A stretch of 64,000 bases of DNA, from positions 134,001 to 198,000 of the forward strand of contig JANCIK010000003.1 in the NCBI GenBank assembly GCA_028532985.1, written 5' to 3'. How positions within the stretch are numbered: the stretch's first letter is position 1; the number at the start of each line of letters is the position of its first letter. Position numbers and translations under genes: made by a program. Of this stretch, positions 35,104 to 49,091 are shown piece after piece. Source of the stretch: Stropharia rugosoannulata (Eukaryota > Basidiomycota > Agaricomycetes > Agaricales > Strophariaceae). The notes beneath the pieces were generated by a model that did no database searches, was not told the DNA's origin, and saw nothing but the letters and a program-made list of their open reading frames with translations.

Positions 35104-35429
35104 TTAGGCTTCTAGCGACAGCGTAGTGCATAGATTGGCCGTGAGTTGGCCGTGAGATAGTATGACTTGGAAAAAATATTTTTCTTGCTGCTGCAGAACC
35201 TGAGTAAGCAAATTGAGGGTTTTCAATATTTCTGACTGTGAGAATAGTGGTGGAGATATGTGTGGGTACTCTCTGGTACTCTTCTTTACTTCGGGTACAG
35301 CTTCTTCAAGGAGTCGGGACACTATCGACCTGCCAGAATGATGAGACGGATCGGGCCGCGTTGCAGGGATTATTCTTTGGTTATTCTTGATTGTTGCTGG
35401 AAATAATGAATCATTAAATAGACTTACAT
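35104..35429 (-). CDS. Possible small helical protein, unrecognised
   Basis: The minus strand from about 35400 to 35104 is open and protein-like: SRLLEEAVPEVKKSTREYP, then SQSEILKTLNLLTQVLQQQ, ending LCTTLSLEA before a stop. No ATG lies in the exon. One splice model joins AT at 35429-35428 through a GTAAGT donor to an acceptor at 35331-35330, creating the ATG across the junction and giving 75 residues. Alternatively this is the last exon of a longer gene. No family recognised. Confidence 0.3.
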
Positions 35430-35796
35430 CAGAACGTACTACGGAAAAAACATAATAACGGAAGGCATCTTGACGGACTCTGGGCCAATGCTAATACTAG
35501 TGCAACGTTACTCGAGTTCAAGGTGTGTTTAGTATGACGAAATAAGTCGTACAAATACCCAAGCTTCAAGTGGTAAGTCATGCAATTGTCCGATTTTTCT
35601 AAGTTACATTTTCCTACCTTCCTATAAGTATATCCGAACATTTGTGTACTTAGTGGCGCTTGATCAACGCTTGATAGTTAATTCTGAGAGTAGGTGCGAG
35701 CATAGCCACTGACAGTGCCACCCATCAAAATTGCGTAACTAAAAAAGTCGAGTCCAATCGAGACGAACTTCTTGGCCAAAATAAAATATAAAAACA

Positions 35797-38044
<2,248 letters not shown>

Positions 38045-38746
38045 ATAGCGTAGGGCCGCTTTGGACAAACTGGAATTACTAAATGGATAAATTAATAAAC
38101 AATTGCAGTAACACTAACACAATACATGTTTGTCAGGATATCTATTTTATCAATCAATTGTACGTTGGTGACAAGCCATCAAGGATAGTGAGCAAAGAGG
38201 ACGACCCAGTCATGCAGACCTATCTCAATTAATCGACTATTATGAGTAAACACGCGTAATGACCGGGGCATATCCCATCTCCGACCAACCTGCGATTGCT
38301 CAGTTGATACTGCATGGGTACAGCCTGTTTGTTTTCATTCATGTTTCCGCTTTGCGAGTACTAGGGAAGCCTCGTGTTCGTGTTTGACTGACCTGCCAGA
38401 TTACTGGTGACAATCGATAAGTGTGATGCACACCTTTCGTTCTAACGCATGTTGACGACCATGCCAGCTCAGCAGGAGACTTCCGATCCTTTGAATTCGG
38501 AAACGATGGCACAGTGCACAAACTGTATTCATGCAGCATGTATACCTCATTTGTGATCATTTGTACATGGAATAACCTGAAGCGCCCTCTTTTAATCTAT
38601 GTCTGAGACGAATTGACGGGCAGCGGCTGGTAGGTATATTATAGGAAATCTTTAGAGTGGAGGTGTCTTCATTCTTCATAAGCCTTTACGCCCACCTGTG
38701 AGTCAATCCACAAATGTAGTATGTTCTGGTCAACTTATGTATAAGC
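38045..38746. other. Intergenic, no gene recognised
   Basis: 0.7 kb between the aminopeptidase and the membrane protein on the same strand; presumed promoter of the latter. Confidence 0.45.
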
Positions 38747-40192
38747 ATGCCGACAGCACGTTTCGTTCCAATCGTTGTCTTTGCCATGCCGGTGTTCGAA
38801 GATCCTTTCCGCCACAGTCATTTCAGCCTCGATGTCTCGGGCGTCGTTGGATTTTTTGGAGGCGAAGAATCGTTTGCCGCAATGACTAGTGTTCACCTCA
38901 TGCGCGGCCGCCGCTGGGCCGGGTGGTACAACTCTCCAGGTAGTCTTTATATCGCGCGGAAGTATGGCACAATTCCGGAGTCCCGCTTTTGGGACTGGCT
39001 CTTTCCAGGGCCTACCGAAAATCCCGCGAAGACATTGGAATTGGATAGTATGAAAGGCCCGAGATATACCGGGGTGTATTCGGGGACACAGATGGCTGAA
39101 ACAGGTCATTTAGCTCATCTTCTGGCCTACCATTGCAAAGAGAGACTTACGAGTGCGCCGCTTCCTGGTTCTACTTATGCTGATGGGCACGAAGATGCAC
39201 ATAATATGTCGATTACTATTGTCAAACTCGAAGATACCATGAAGCCTGAAGTTGGGCCGGATGGCAAGACGTCCTATGCTTTTTCTGAAGAATATTTATC
39301 GCCTTTTATTTGGAAGGCGATTATTCCCGTTTTATTCACCGCCATCGGGGCAACTCTATCGGCTCTATGGGGTGACTGGTACTGTTGCGGCATCATAATT
39401 TTTGGTGCACTTTCTAACGGTATCAGCACCTATGTTCTTGGTTCGGGCGTCCTCCGTCTTATTGGACCTCGCTCATCAATAAATTCGCCACCTGGAGATG
39501 GCATCCTTTTCGACGCATCGGACGTAATCGTACTTCAAGGCAGTGAAAAACTTGTAAGCCGTATCATTCGTGGACGATATGATCTATTCTACGCCGATAG
39601 TGCACCTGCGTATCATAAAATCGGCGTTGGATCTCTCCTGTTGATGCTTCAATTTCTCGCTCAACTCTTTTTGGTCCCACAAGGCATTCTTATTGGCCAG
39701 ATCATGTTTTTAGCGACACTCGGCGTCTCCTGGTGGTTCAACGCATATGTTGCCTCTTTCAATATCAAAGCACTTCAGGCAGACGTGTTACTCAAAATAC
39801 TGGGCAACCCTACCATGCACAAATACAGTGTAGATAAATGGTCTACCGCAGCCGCTTTGGCGACTATGTATACCCGGCCCAAAGACCCGCTGACTATTCT
39901 CGGAGAACTTGTTCCAAATCGTACGCCTGCTTGGGATGTATGGAAGGCATATGTGGCTGGAGGAATATTGCAAAACATCCCTCCAAGTACCTACGTGCCC
40001 AATGCCAGCGCACCGTCTACCAAGAACCTTGAAACCGACGATAGAGCTTTGGTCGAAGACTTTCTTGTGAGAGCAGATAAAGCATCCCAGATCGTTTCCA
40101 GGTTAAAGGAGGAGCACAAACCGTTACATTACGGTTACCAAATGATGCCCTCCGAGTCGTCGGGATGGCGCACCACCTCCTTGTTGGCATGA
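38747..40192 (+). CDS. Multi-pass membrane protein of unknown function
   Basis: Intronless, 481 residues. Four hydrophobic stretches are clear: WKAIIPVLFTAIGATLSALW and the adjacent CCGIIIFGALSNGISTYVLG near residues 185-228, then SLLLMLQFLAQLFLVPQGIL and QIMFLATLGVSWWFNAYVAS near 305-345. The N-terminal 180 residues and the C-terminal 140 are soluble and carry conserved-looking aromatic motifs (FWDWLFPGPTENP, LGELVPNRTPAWDVW). The architecture resembles uncharacterised agaricomycete integral membrane proteins. No transporter signature is visible. The start is the first ATG of a long open frame. Confidence 0.8.
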   Translation: MPTARFVPIVVFAMPVFEDPFRHSHFSLDVSGVVGFFGGEESFAAMTSVHLMRGRRWAGWYNSPGSLYIARKYGTIPESRFWDWLFPGPTENPAKTLELDSMKGPRYTGVYSGTQMAETGHLAHLLAYHCKERLTSAPLPGSTYADGHEDAHNMSITIVKLEDTMKPEVGPDGKTSYAFSEEYLSPFIWKAIIPVLFTAIGATLSALWGDWYCCGIIIFGALSNGISTYVLGSGVLRLIGPRSSINSPPGDGILFDASDVIVLQGSEKLVSRIIRGRYDLFYADSAPAYHKIGVGSLLLMLQFLAQLFLVPQGILIGQIMFLATLGVSWWFNAYVASFNIKALQADVLLKILGNPTMHKYSVDKWSTAAALATMYTRPKDPLTILGELVPNRTPAWDVWKAYVAGGILQNIPPSTYVPNASAPSTKNLETDDRALVEDFLVRADKASQIVSRLKEEHKPLHYGYQMMPSESSGWRTTSLLA

Positions 40193-40522
40193 TGCCGTTC
40201 AAATCATTTTCAGGTTGAGGCAGGTTCCGGTATTCCAGGTAAACTTTTATGTGTGTATGACCGATTGTTTGTAATTCTTGTCGTAATCAAGTATATTTTA
40301 TAACCACTTGCTTGTCCGTGAGCAATCCCCAACAAGTGATGCTGATTGGCCAAGCATAAAATCATACAACGGACAAACACGCATTGAAAGTTAGCAAACG
40401 TCTAGGACAAGATACAAGGACGAAATCCGACGACGACTCATAACACAAAGCGGCAACGAAGCGGTATAAAGATTATATGTTATCGAATGTGTTTGACTCA
40501 GAGATGCATTAGATTGAAGCGT
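40193..40522. other. Convergent 3' intergenic gap
   Basis: 330 bp between the stop codons of the membrane protein gene and the Zn2Cys6 gene. Nothing else seen. Confidence 0.5.
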
Positions 40523-43500
40523 TCAAAATCCAAGTTGTTCGACTAAACTGTTCCACGACGGATCAAGTCCGATCAATGAGTGTCCAAAGCCAGTGTTCCA
40601 TCCATTCTGGAATCCTGGTGGTAAGCCAATGCCGCTCCCGTATGGGTTGACGCCACCTATGCCAAGACCTGGGAAAGCACCACCTGTCTGGGTTGGGGGG
40701 AAGTCCAATATACGTCTTGGCTCCGAATGTGAATGCAGAGACGATTGATGTAAACTGACAGGGAGGTAATGCGAATGAATAGGCATAACAGGAGACGGCG
40801 CCTGCGATGGAGGGATAGATGAAAGTGCTTCATTATGATAGCGGTCATAGCGGGTATAAGAGTAAGGTTCAGAATGTAATTGGATATGTACCGCCGGTGG
40901 TGTGGGCGGCGGTGGTTTCTCAGCTCTGGCGGTCTCTTGTGAAGTTGGAGGAGGAGAGGTCACCATGCTCACGTCCGCGTCGCGTGGGGTATCTTCGGCG
41001 CTCAACGGGTCAAAGAAGTCCATCTCGGGCACCGAGCCAAGGCTGAACTCTCGTAGGTCATAGAGTAAAGTAGAATGAAGGTTGTCCCTGGAGTGAAATG
41101 AAACTTTCGGTGACGTTGAACGTGCAAAGCTGCTGCTTTCAGGAGCATCAGATATAGTAGCGGAAGTAGCCCGGGAGCGTGTTGGGTCGTTTGGAGCGAT
41201 TGCTGCTGTACTGCCGGTAGACATAAATGCTGATGAATGCATATGATGTTCCGACAAGAGTGACGTCTTGCCATTTAGACGCTCGAGTTCCAAAATCGTA
41301 ATATTACGATTGCTGTCCTCTTGGTAGGGGCGACCAGAAGGGTTGCCCACAGCATCCTGTGCTTTACGCCTCAACATTTGGATATAAGCCTAGATGTGTG
41401 CTCGATAAATTCCTGTCATGGTGGGTCCGCTGGGTAGCCTCTCCACTCACCAGCAATTTCGAAGCAGCAAGGCAGGATGCTGCAGCGGAGTCGAACAATG
41501 ACGTCAGATTATCCAATTCATCTAGTGCTGATGATACCAAGTGAGATGTGGGCGCTTTAGTAATTAATAGGCATAACAAAATCTAACATAAACTGAGCAA
41601 ACTAAACTCTGAAATTTGGAGAAGAAAAGTCTATTGACTTACAGCAGCACAAAGGCCATGCGACCATGCGATGTTAACTCGTGCTAAGAACTTGGGGATA
41701 GCTCTCCAAGTAATCGTTAATCCGTGAGCAATTCGCCATGCTGACCGATATATAGCGGCCACTGAAGCCAAATACTGGTGCCTCTGCAACATTGCAGGCA
41801 CCTCTTGAAGAGCTTCCGCAAAGTAGCCTCGGTGTAAGTTTATTAAAGCTGTTAAAGTAAAGTTCTAAAACATGTCAAGATTGATGCATTTGAATTTTAC
41901 CTATTTCCTTGGTGGACAAAACCAGCCAGCGATACATAGAAGCGTCCGTAGGAGATGCATCGCCATCACTATAAATTCTCCACGCTGACTGGATCTCGAA
42001 ATTTCGTATTTTCCGGTCATTACTGAGAACGATGCTATATGGATGACCTCTGGTAGATGCCAGGGATGAATCCAGTACCGATGAAAAAAGCAAGGAGAAG
42101 TGGATATTCCATATGTGAACTACATTTACGCAGCAGCTCAATCGGTTGTTATGATATGAGTGAAAGAGTTACGTACACTGTGTTGCAAAATCTGCAGAGG
42201 CAATCGTATGGAAAGCGGGTTTAGGAGGGACAGGTACGTCAATATAATTTCGCAGCATCCCAGGTGGTCTGCCCAGATGAGTACTCTGAGAAAAGTCAAA
42301 CGAATACGACGTCTTCACAAGAAATTCAAAGCCTTACTATGTGTATATCTGAAACAAACAAACGCCAAAACAAATCATGCCTTCTTTGACAGACGTCCTC
42401 GGCCAGCTTCCACCGTGAACTGTCCACATCTAGTGCACCAACGTATCAGCCTACTTGATATGAAATAAAACAGCACACTCACGAAGCCCCATCTAGAACA
42501 CATGGTATTGTCAATTTGCTTCGAAAGCACATGAGCATTGAGGGCATCTTAAAAGCTACTCACACTTTGTGCGAGACGTATAGCGTAGCCTATATGTGAC
42601 CAGGCCAATTCCGTATCTTCTGAATCAATACCAGCCAACCCCAGAAATTGTGCCATGTGAATCTGCGTTAATTATATATAAGTTTCAGGTTGACATGGCA
42701 AAGAAGATTTTTTCACCAAACACTGAATGACAAGAGCCATATTATCATTCCTCGGTGGGGAGAATTGGAGGGAGACCCGCGAAAGGTGGTAATATTCCCT
42801 CGCTTGCGACGAGCAAGGTTCTCTCTTGGGGTTAAAAAGTTCTGCAATTGCAAATACTATAAATATACTAGAGAGCTGGTGATATTTGTCAAACCCAGTG
42901 TACTGTCTAACTAACAGTTTGAATCATAGTTGCACGGGATAAAGCCTCGCTCACCTTGCTCGATAGATAACCGCCAGAGTATCATCGACAAGTTCCTTTC
43001 GGGAGAGTGGGGGATACCTGATATGACTAAGCTTTGAGAAGATCATGAAAGTAAAAGTACTAACGTAAATTTCCCGTACTCAAGGTACAGGTCACAAAGG
43101 TATAGTGCTTCTGATTGAGAGGGGAGCAAATCAAGAAGTTCAGAAAGCAAGCTTTCGTCTCGAAGTTCGGAGTCTGGTAAAGGAACGTCCAACATTCGCC
43201 TGGAAAGGCGGGAGGATTCTCGAAGGTTACGGCGTGGTCTGCTCCCTGCCTGGGTAAAGTAAAACGTTGTGGATGAATACTAGATATATATCGCAGGTAG
43301 AACTTACTTGGGCAAGAAACTGAAAATTAATTAGTACCATTGGTATTACTATAACGAAGAAGGAATACGACAAACCTCAGATCTTGCTGTTGTACCCAGA
43401 TACCTGCATTCCTCGTGTCTTCCTATGGATAATGTACCTTGCCCATTGAGCAGATAAATATACGTAACGCGCCCATAGGGACAATACTTACCAAATGCAT

Positions 43501-44173
43501 CAATTCCATAAGAATCCCTTTCTCTCGGTTCCAAATCATCATGAAGATGGTTTGGTGGACTAATCCGAAATGCGGATGGGGACTTGCTTGAAGACGACGT
43601 ACTTGGGGGGGCGGAGGGCGAGTCTCTCTGGACAGTGAAATCAAGATTTAGGCGCTCTTTGCTCAAAAGCAAAGGGTGAGGCTGGTCAGACACGCTGTCT
43701 TGTAGTAATCGAAGGGCATCCTCCAGTTCACGATTTCTTGCCATAATCACTTCAATCCTGTCATGCAGTTCTTCGGTATTCGCTAGAATCATGCGATTGT
43801 TTTTTCCCGGCGTCAGCACACCTATAGGACCTCATTACTTGCGAACAGTGTATATTTTAGATCGAGTTACGAACCGTTTGGACATATTGAACCACATCCG
43901 CGAGAAACACATTTTTCGCAAGGAACCTAGGCAATCCCATAATCAGAATCGTCCTGGAGCGTAATGAGGCTGGGTACGCGGGCGCTGTTTGTTTCAAAGG
44001 GTGGCATACATTTCTATCGCAACGCAATTTAAGTCTCCTGCACTCCGCGCAAGAAGTAGGCCTGCATGCATCTGCAGTGAACAAAAGCATCGCGTCTGAT
44101 ACAGGGTTATGACGTACACACGACCTGGCTTCTTCTTTTGCTTAGGTTCCTTATCTTTCCCTCCAGTGCCCAT
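40523..44173 (-). CDS. Zn2Cys6 transcription factor with fungal-specific domain
   Basis: Seventeen exons, 900 residues: 44173-44122, 44071-44010, 43926-43875, 43821-43492, 43437-43376, 43319-43308, 43249-43065, 43017-42955, 42867-42717, 42662-42564, 42492-42483, 42429-42338, 42285-42177, 42119-41901, 41848-41643, 41582-41451, 41389-40523. The N-terminus is basic; the binuclear cluster is CAECRRLKLRCDRNVPCEKC followed by VSRGCGSICP, split over three exons. A coiled coil (LHDRIEVIMARNRELEDALR) follows. The fungal_trans domain is clear: LYLCDLYLEYGKFTYPPLSR, IHMAQFLGLAGI, GYAIRLAQSMGLHVDSSRW, CQRRHDLFWRLFVSDIHIST, HLGRPP. The last 290 residues are Pro/Ser/His-rich. Exons of 10 and 12 nt are needed to keep frame and homology. 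Target genes are unknown; the P450 next door on the same strand is a candidate. Confidence 0.88.
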
Positions 44174-44773
44174 TGAGAATGGATAGGCAGGACAAAGTAC
44201 TAAAGGGTAGAGGACTCAGGCGTGCATTGGAAGGCGACGCTTCAAGTATTTGGGGAAGCGTGCAAGAAGCACAACGGAACTGCATTAGGTGTTGCAGGCC
44301 CAAGTCCGACGTGGTTTTGCTCCGGAACACTTGACGCCGGTCAAATGGCAGTGCTCGGCAGTGCCTCGTGGCGGAGGTATTTAGACTTATTACGACTCCG
44401 AACATATTCAAAGGACTACCATCGGGTGCTTACGCATGTACCCATATGGTCGCTCAGGGAAACGCACTGTAGCTTTGTTGTGGCTGCTACCAACTGCAGA
44501 AGTCGGAACTGCGCCACTTTCGGAATCGATGATTGTAAAATCGAACGCACGCTGAGCCTGCCTATACGCTTGGCACGCACCCCGTCTGTCTGGTTTTGAA
44601 TTTATAGCTCCCGCTAGTTAGTCCCACTAGTCAAACCCATATTATATAAAGAAGGAAAGTTACAAATTATACGCCCGATACGTAGCACGTAGCGCCTGCT
44701 GACATAGATTAAATTTCAAAAAGCGCTAAACCTACACGTCGCCAATTACAGCATGATATCCAGAAGGAGGAGA
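44174..44773. other. Intergenic between Zn2Cys6 and P450 genes
   Basis: 600 bp, presumed promoter of the Zn2Cys6 gene and 3' UTR of the P450. No gene recognised. Confidence 0.45.
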
Positions 44774-47035
44774 CTACGTTTGAACAACAGGCTTCAGAAT
44801 GAGAGGCATTTGATTGCCAGCTTTCATATCAGACTTGAGGAGGGGTCTTTGAACGATAAAGGACTTCTTTATGATTTCGCTTGCCGGAACAGCCAAGTCA
44901 AACTCGAAAGCTCTGACGAGGGTGAACAAGAGTACTTTCATCCTGTAAATTGGTATTAATCAGACATGCTTACTCTGCGTAAATGTGAGGTAACTTACTC
45001 TATGAGCGAGAATCTGTACCCGATACATGCGCGCGGTCCTCCAATAAATGTCATCATGTTTCCCCACACTCCAGGGATTGAAGTTGCAGCCTCGGGGGTT
45101 TTCTCCCATCGCTCTGGCCTGTATAATCGTAAATAGGTTAGCGCACGTCAAAGGACGCTAAGAAGAAACACAGACTTGAATTCTTTCGCGTCTTCTCCCC
45201 AGATAGAGGTAGCCCAATTCATAGCTTGAATGGGGATGAGTATGCTTTGTCCCTTTTTAATGCTATGAAAATGGTAAGCATTCCGTCACAGAACGTTAAA
45301 TGTATGACTTCATCTCTCACTGGAGTCCATTTATCGTATTCCCATTCTTATCAACAAGAGGCGTCCCAAATGGAAGATAATCGTCCTTTACAGCTTCGCG
45401 ACTAATTGCACCCACTGGAGCATGAAGGCGCAGGGTCTCTCGGACCACGAAGTCGAGGTAATGAAGGGAATTTAATTCGTCCATTGTTGGGTTCTCCGTT
45501 TCAATAGCAAGTAGTTCTTGACGCAACTTATCTTGTGCTGCTTTATTCTGAGAAAGAGCAAACAAACACCAAGTTGTTGCGGTACTAGTGCAAGAGCGTA
45601 AATGATTGAACTAGGGATAATTATTGTCGTATAAATACCTAGTCGTCTCATGTCCAGCGACTAGAAATGTAGGGACCTCTGTGTGGGTACATTAAAGTGA
45701 CATCCTAAATGTAAAAAATAAAAAAAGAGGCGCACGAGATAGAACATCTGCATCAGACATTCGTTGGTTTGGAGGGAGGTCGGGGGACACGTTGGCGCGT
45801 AGGAGAAGAGAGAGAAGATCACGACGAGCCCAGGATGTCTTTCCATTACTGATGTCCGCCTTGCTTTGTGTTAGTAGTTCGTGTCCAATACTGTTCATAG
45901 TTTTATGGGCTCCCTTGATTTGCTTGTCCTTGGGATCGGGCTAAGACGTACTGTTGAGCTACTGTTGAATTTTTGAAAACAAGTTCTTACAAGCATGCGC
46001 AGGACTGGGAACATTCCTCTCAATATCATGGTCAAAGAAAGAGATGTTGCAGATTCAAAAATGGAGGAGAACGCGTCGCTAAGCGCATTGGTTTGACCGG
46101 CCAGTGCCCCAAATTGATAGTTGAATCCTTGATAGTTTTTAACGACTTTGAAGGACTTTATTCAAATTTTCGAAATAACATACCGGCTTGGCCAATTACG
46201 TCCAGTGTCATTTTGCTTAGCCATGAAAGAACCTCGACGCGACCATCAGCACCTTCCTTTTGCGTCTCTGTCGCCCATACATCTCGAAGCTTGGATATGG
46301 ACATCGACAAAAGCTTCTACGGTTTAATAAAAACAAACCACTGACCTGTATAGCCTTCTCGACGAAAATCTCAGTTAGTTCCCTTATTTGACTTGTGCCA
46401 AAGGCAGGATTCTGGAGATGACGTGTGACGTTGAAGGAGCACTGAGAGTAGTAAGTAATGTTAACGAACCATTATCCTTCGCTAGTAAGTGGATTGTATT
46501 CGTTGAGCAGAACAATGTTTAAGATAGTCAAATACGCACTTGTTGTCTGTGTGCATCTCCCTCTGCAACCAAAACACCCCCACCAACGATGTTCGCAAGG
46601 TTATACCTAGATCCTGCTGGTTTTTGATATATGTAATAATTCATGAAGATATGGTTTATAGCCTTTGTGTCCATCGTGTATAGCCTGTTCATCTGCAATT
46701 CATGAGCCAATCATTCCCAATCTTTAAATACTTGATTGACGTACTGAAAACAATGCTTTGTACTTAATCGTATGACCATACTCCGCAACCCACTTGTCGT
46801 GGAGTTCTGCCGTGTTCTGTATTCATATGAGCAATCTTGTTGTTTACGACAATGAAGTTGAAAATACCGCATTCTGGATAGACTTCATGTGGCCGTGAAA
46901 TAGACTGTGATTTGGAGGTCCCCCAAGAACATGGAGAGGGGAGGTCCATTGTTCAAAGACGACCCTGGCAATCCTATAGAAGAGATAGCATCCCAGAGTA
47001 GCAATGGCAGATATAACAAGGCGCGTAGCGCTCAT
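44774..47035 (-). CDS. Cytochrome P450 monooxygenase
   Basis: Thirteen exons: 47035-46868, 46816-46745, 46692-46540, 46481-46470, 46411-46346, 46289-46184, 46127-45991, 45940-45736, 45678-45639, 45584-45321, 45262-45176, 45118-44999, 44942-44774; 532 residues. An N-terminal membrane anchor ([20 protein letters not shown]) is followed by the P450 fold: C-helix [20 protein letters not shown]-helix [14 protein letters not shown]-helix [16 protein letters not shown], and the haem loop [17 protein letters not shown] with the axial Cys. All key residues are present. It is an ER-bound oxidase of unknown substrate, in the group of large agaricomycete P450 families (CYP5144/CYP5150-like by general feel, not proven). 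A 12-nt exon encodes RRIM. An alternative 29-bp intron before the sixth exon was rejected for a 56-bp one. Confidence 0.92.
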
Positions 47036-48055
47036 TTGGGACAATGAAGGCTAGAAGTTCAGGGTGTACGGATTTGAGGTGAGATGCAGGCTTAGTAGGT
47101 GGTTTTGTGGAGAAATATCATTGCATTATAAGTAGACTCCGGAGTCCGAGCATGTTCATTCGGAAGGAAACACTTGATGCCGCCGCCAGACAGCCACGCG
47201 TACTCAACCTGACAGATCTATTTGGAGATCGGCAGGTATAGGTCAGCATATCTTACTCCCGAGCATATTAAGTACAACATACGCTTGTTAGTTTGTCGGT
47301 AGCCTATCATTCTGTGCCGGTATCTTAGACTGAACCAACAGTGCAAATATTTCAATGACACCGAAGAGATTCAACAATGCAAAATAAAGCCACTCACCTA
47401 TATCTCTCCGATGCATAGTTGTTTTCGGAAGCTGACTATGCCATAGTACGTACTAGTTTACATACGTCGGAAGACTTTCCGGCACATGTACACGCAGCCC
47501 ACCCGCAGCTTGACATCAGTCCCAGTAATCCCGGGCCGAATAGAAATCTTGCATCGTACTTGCTAAATGAGCACCGCATTAATGACGGGTACACATAGAG
47601 AGACACTTCATGCATAAAAGCATGGAGTACGGTTTGTTACGCATGATTGACGGTCTTTATGTTCGGCTGATTCCGTCGGTCTTTGCCGTGTCGGCGACTT
47701 GGTGACATAGTGTAATTGAACTTGTTGAGAACTTGTAACTCCCACTCAACTTGCCAGTTTCCACAACTTTAGCTTCAAGGTGGTGTGCACATGAAGTTAG
47801 ATATCAAGAGTCTATAGGCTTTACTGCATATTAAAATGTATCCAAACCAAAACAAAGCTGCTGTATCACAATCGTGTCAAAGATCTATTTCAAACATGCC
47901 ACTAAACAATCACTGCGTAGCGCGTCCTCGCGTCCTCTTTCATGCTATTTGTTACAATTTTATATCCTATATAGTTTCTCTGGTGTTACTCTCGTTAGTA
48001 CTTTTAAGATACATATATATTCGAATATTAAACTACCTTGGTTTTGAATTGCCGA
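47036..48055. other. Intergenic, P450 promoter region
   Basis: 1 kb upstream of the P450. A 110-codon plus-strand frame (47836-48168) overlaps the next gene antisense and has no motif. No gene supported. Confidence 0.4.
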
Positions 48056-48391
48056 TTAAGCCTGACTTGTCGGGGATTGTGAAAGCGAGCCTCCTAAGCC
48101 GTAGGTGGAAGATAATTTCCCCAAAGCAGCGTTGTAATCCTTTTGACCTTGGATCGGAGGGGCATTAACAGGGTTTCTTGAGTGTGCCTTAACAGAACAA
48201 GTCGGCACGCCATTGGACTGAGTAGTAGCCTTTGTTTTCGAGTCTTCCAGGGGTGCGTTCTGAGGACGTGATGGAACATTGGAACCGAGCCCGTACTGGG
48301 AAGATAAATTTCCATATGCCTTCTCCCAATCCTTTTTTGTTGAGGTGTGGTTCGGAAGAAGTGAAGTAGTGCTGTTAGATGCAGTGTTCAT
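48056..48391 (-). CDS. Small protein with a duplicated YGxLSSxYG-type motif
   Basis: Single exon, 111 residues, ATG at 48391. Two copies of a short motif are visible: KKDWEKAYGNLSSQYGLGSN near residue 19 and QKDYNAALGKLSSTYGLGGS near residue 83, joined by a Pro/Asn/Ser-rich linker. No signal peptide or membrane segment. A TATAAAA box (minus strand, 48480-48486) stands about 90 bp upstream, which supports a real, probably inducible gene. I do not recognise a named family; similar short repeats occur in small uncharacterised agaricomycete proteins. Confidence 0.68.
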   Translation of the reverse strand: MNTASNSTTSLLPNHTSTKKDWEKAYGNLSSQYGLGSNVPSRPQNAPLEDSKTKATTQSNGVPTCSVKAHSRNPVNAPPIQGQKDYNAALGKLSSTYGLGGSLSQSPTSQA

Positions 48392-49091
48392 TGTGAAGGT
48401 TGACTGAGAGAGAATGTGCCACTTGTTGGGATTGTATCAAGGGATTTCTTGTGAATAACGAAGGCCACCCGACGCTCCCTTTTATAGGGCTGCATATTGC
48501 AAGCGCTTAAAGCAGAGTTAATAGGGAGAGCTTTGAAGCAAGTCTGCGTAGTAAAATTGCCGCATGCGCAGGTCCATACTGAGATTCACAACTACTACGG
48601 TGTTGACTACGGATTCTGTCGAGCTTTGGCCAACAAGGCCATCTAAAGAATCCGCAGTGACTCGCGCAAGACTGGGCCATAGTCGTTTAACAAGCGGGCG
48701 TATGTATAAGCACCCAAAACCTATATCGAAAAAGGTAAAATGACTAGAGAGGGCGTTGAACATACTGCGGTGCATCATGTGTGCACCTACGGCCAAACTG
48801 CGGCTCAAGCGCTCACTTCTATTTTGAGTAACTTTGAACATCGCAGTCTGGCCGAGTCATGTTTTAGAGGTGTGCCTGTATCTCCGTATGGTCTTAAGCA
48901 ACTGGCCCCATGCGAGCCCATGCTGCGGTTGGACTATAATAGAAAACAGTGTCCATCATATCATGGCAAAGGCGGGTACGGGTACCTATGCATACCTCAG
49001 CAATCTATGTCTGTAGCTTTCAATTAAAAAGTTTGCATTTGGTTCATATCCCTTGCTTCTGCTGGTTTACTAGTGGCGTCGATAATTGCTT
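48392..49091. other. Intergenic, no gene recognised
   Basis: 0.7 kb between the small repeat protein promoter and the 3' end of the aminotransferase gene. It contains the TATA element listed separately. Confidence 0.45.
48480..48486 (-). promoter_or_regulatory. TATA box of the small repeat protein gene
   Basis: TATAAAA on the minus strand, about 90 bp upstream of the ATG at 48391. Confidence 0.5.

Noticed and set aside
46317..46345. 29-bp intron in the P450 gene
   Set aside because: Shorter than any other intron here; an in-phase acceptor 27 bases downstream gives a 56-bp intron and restores the LRDVW motif.
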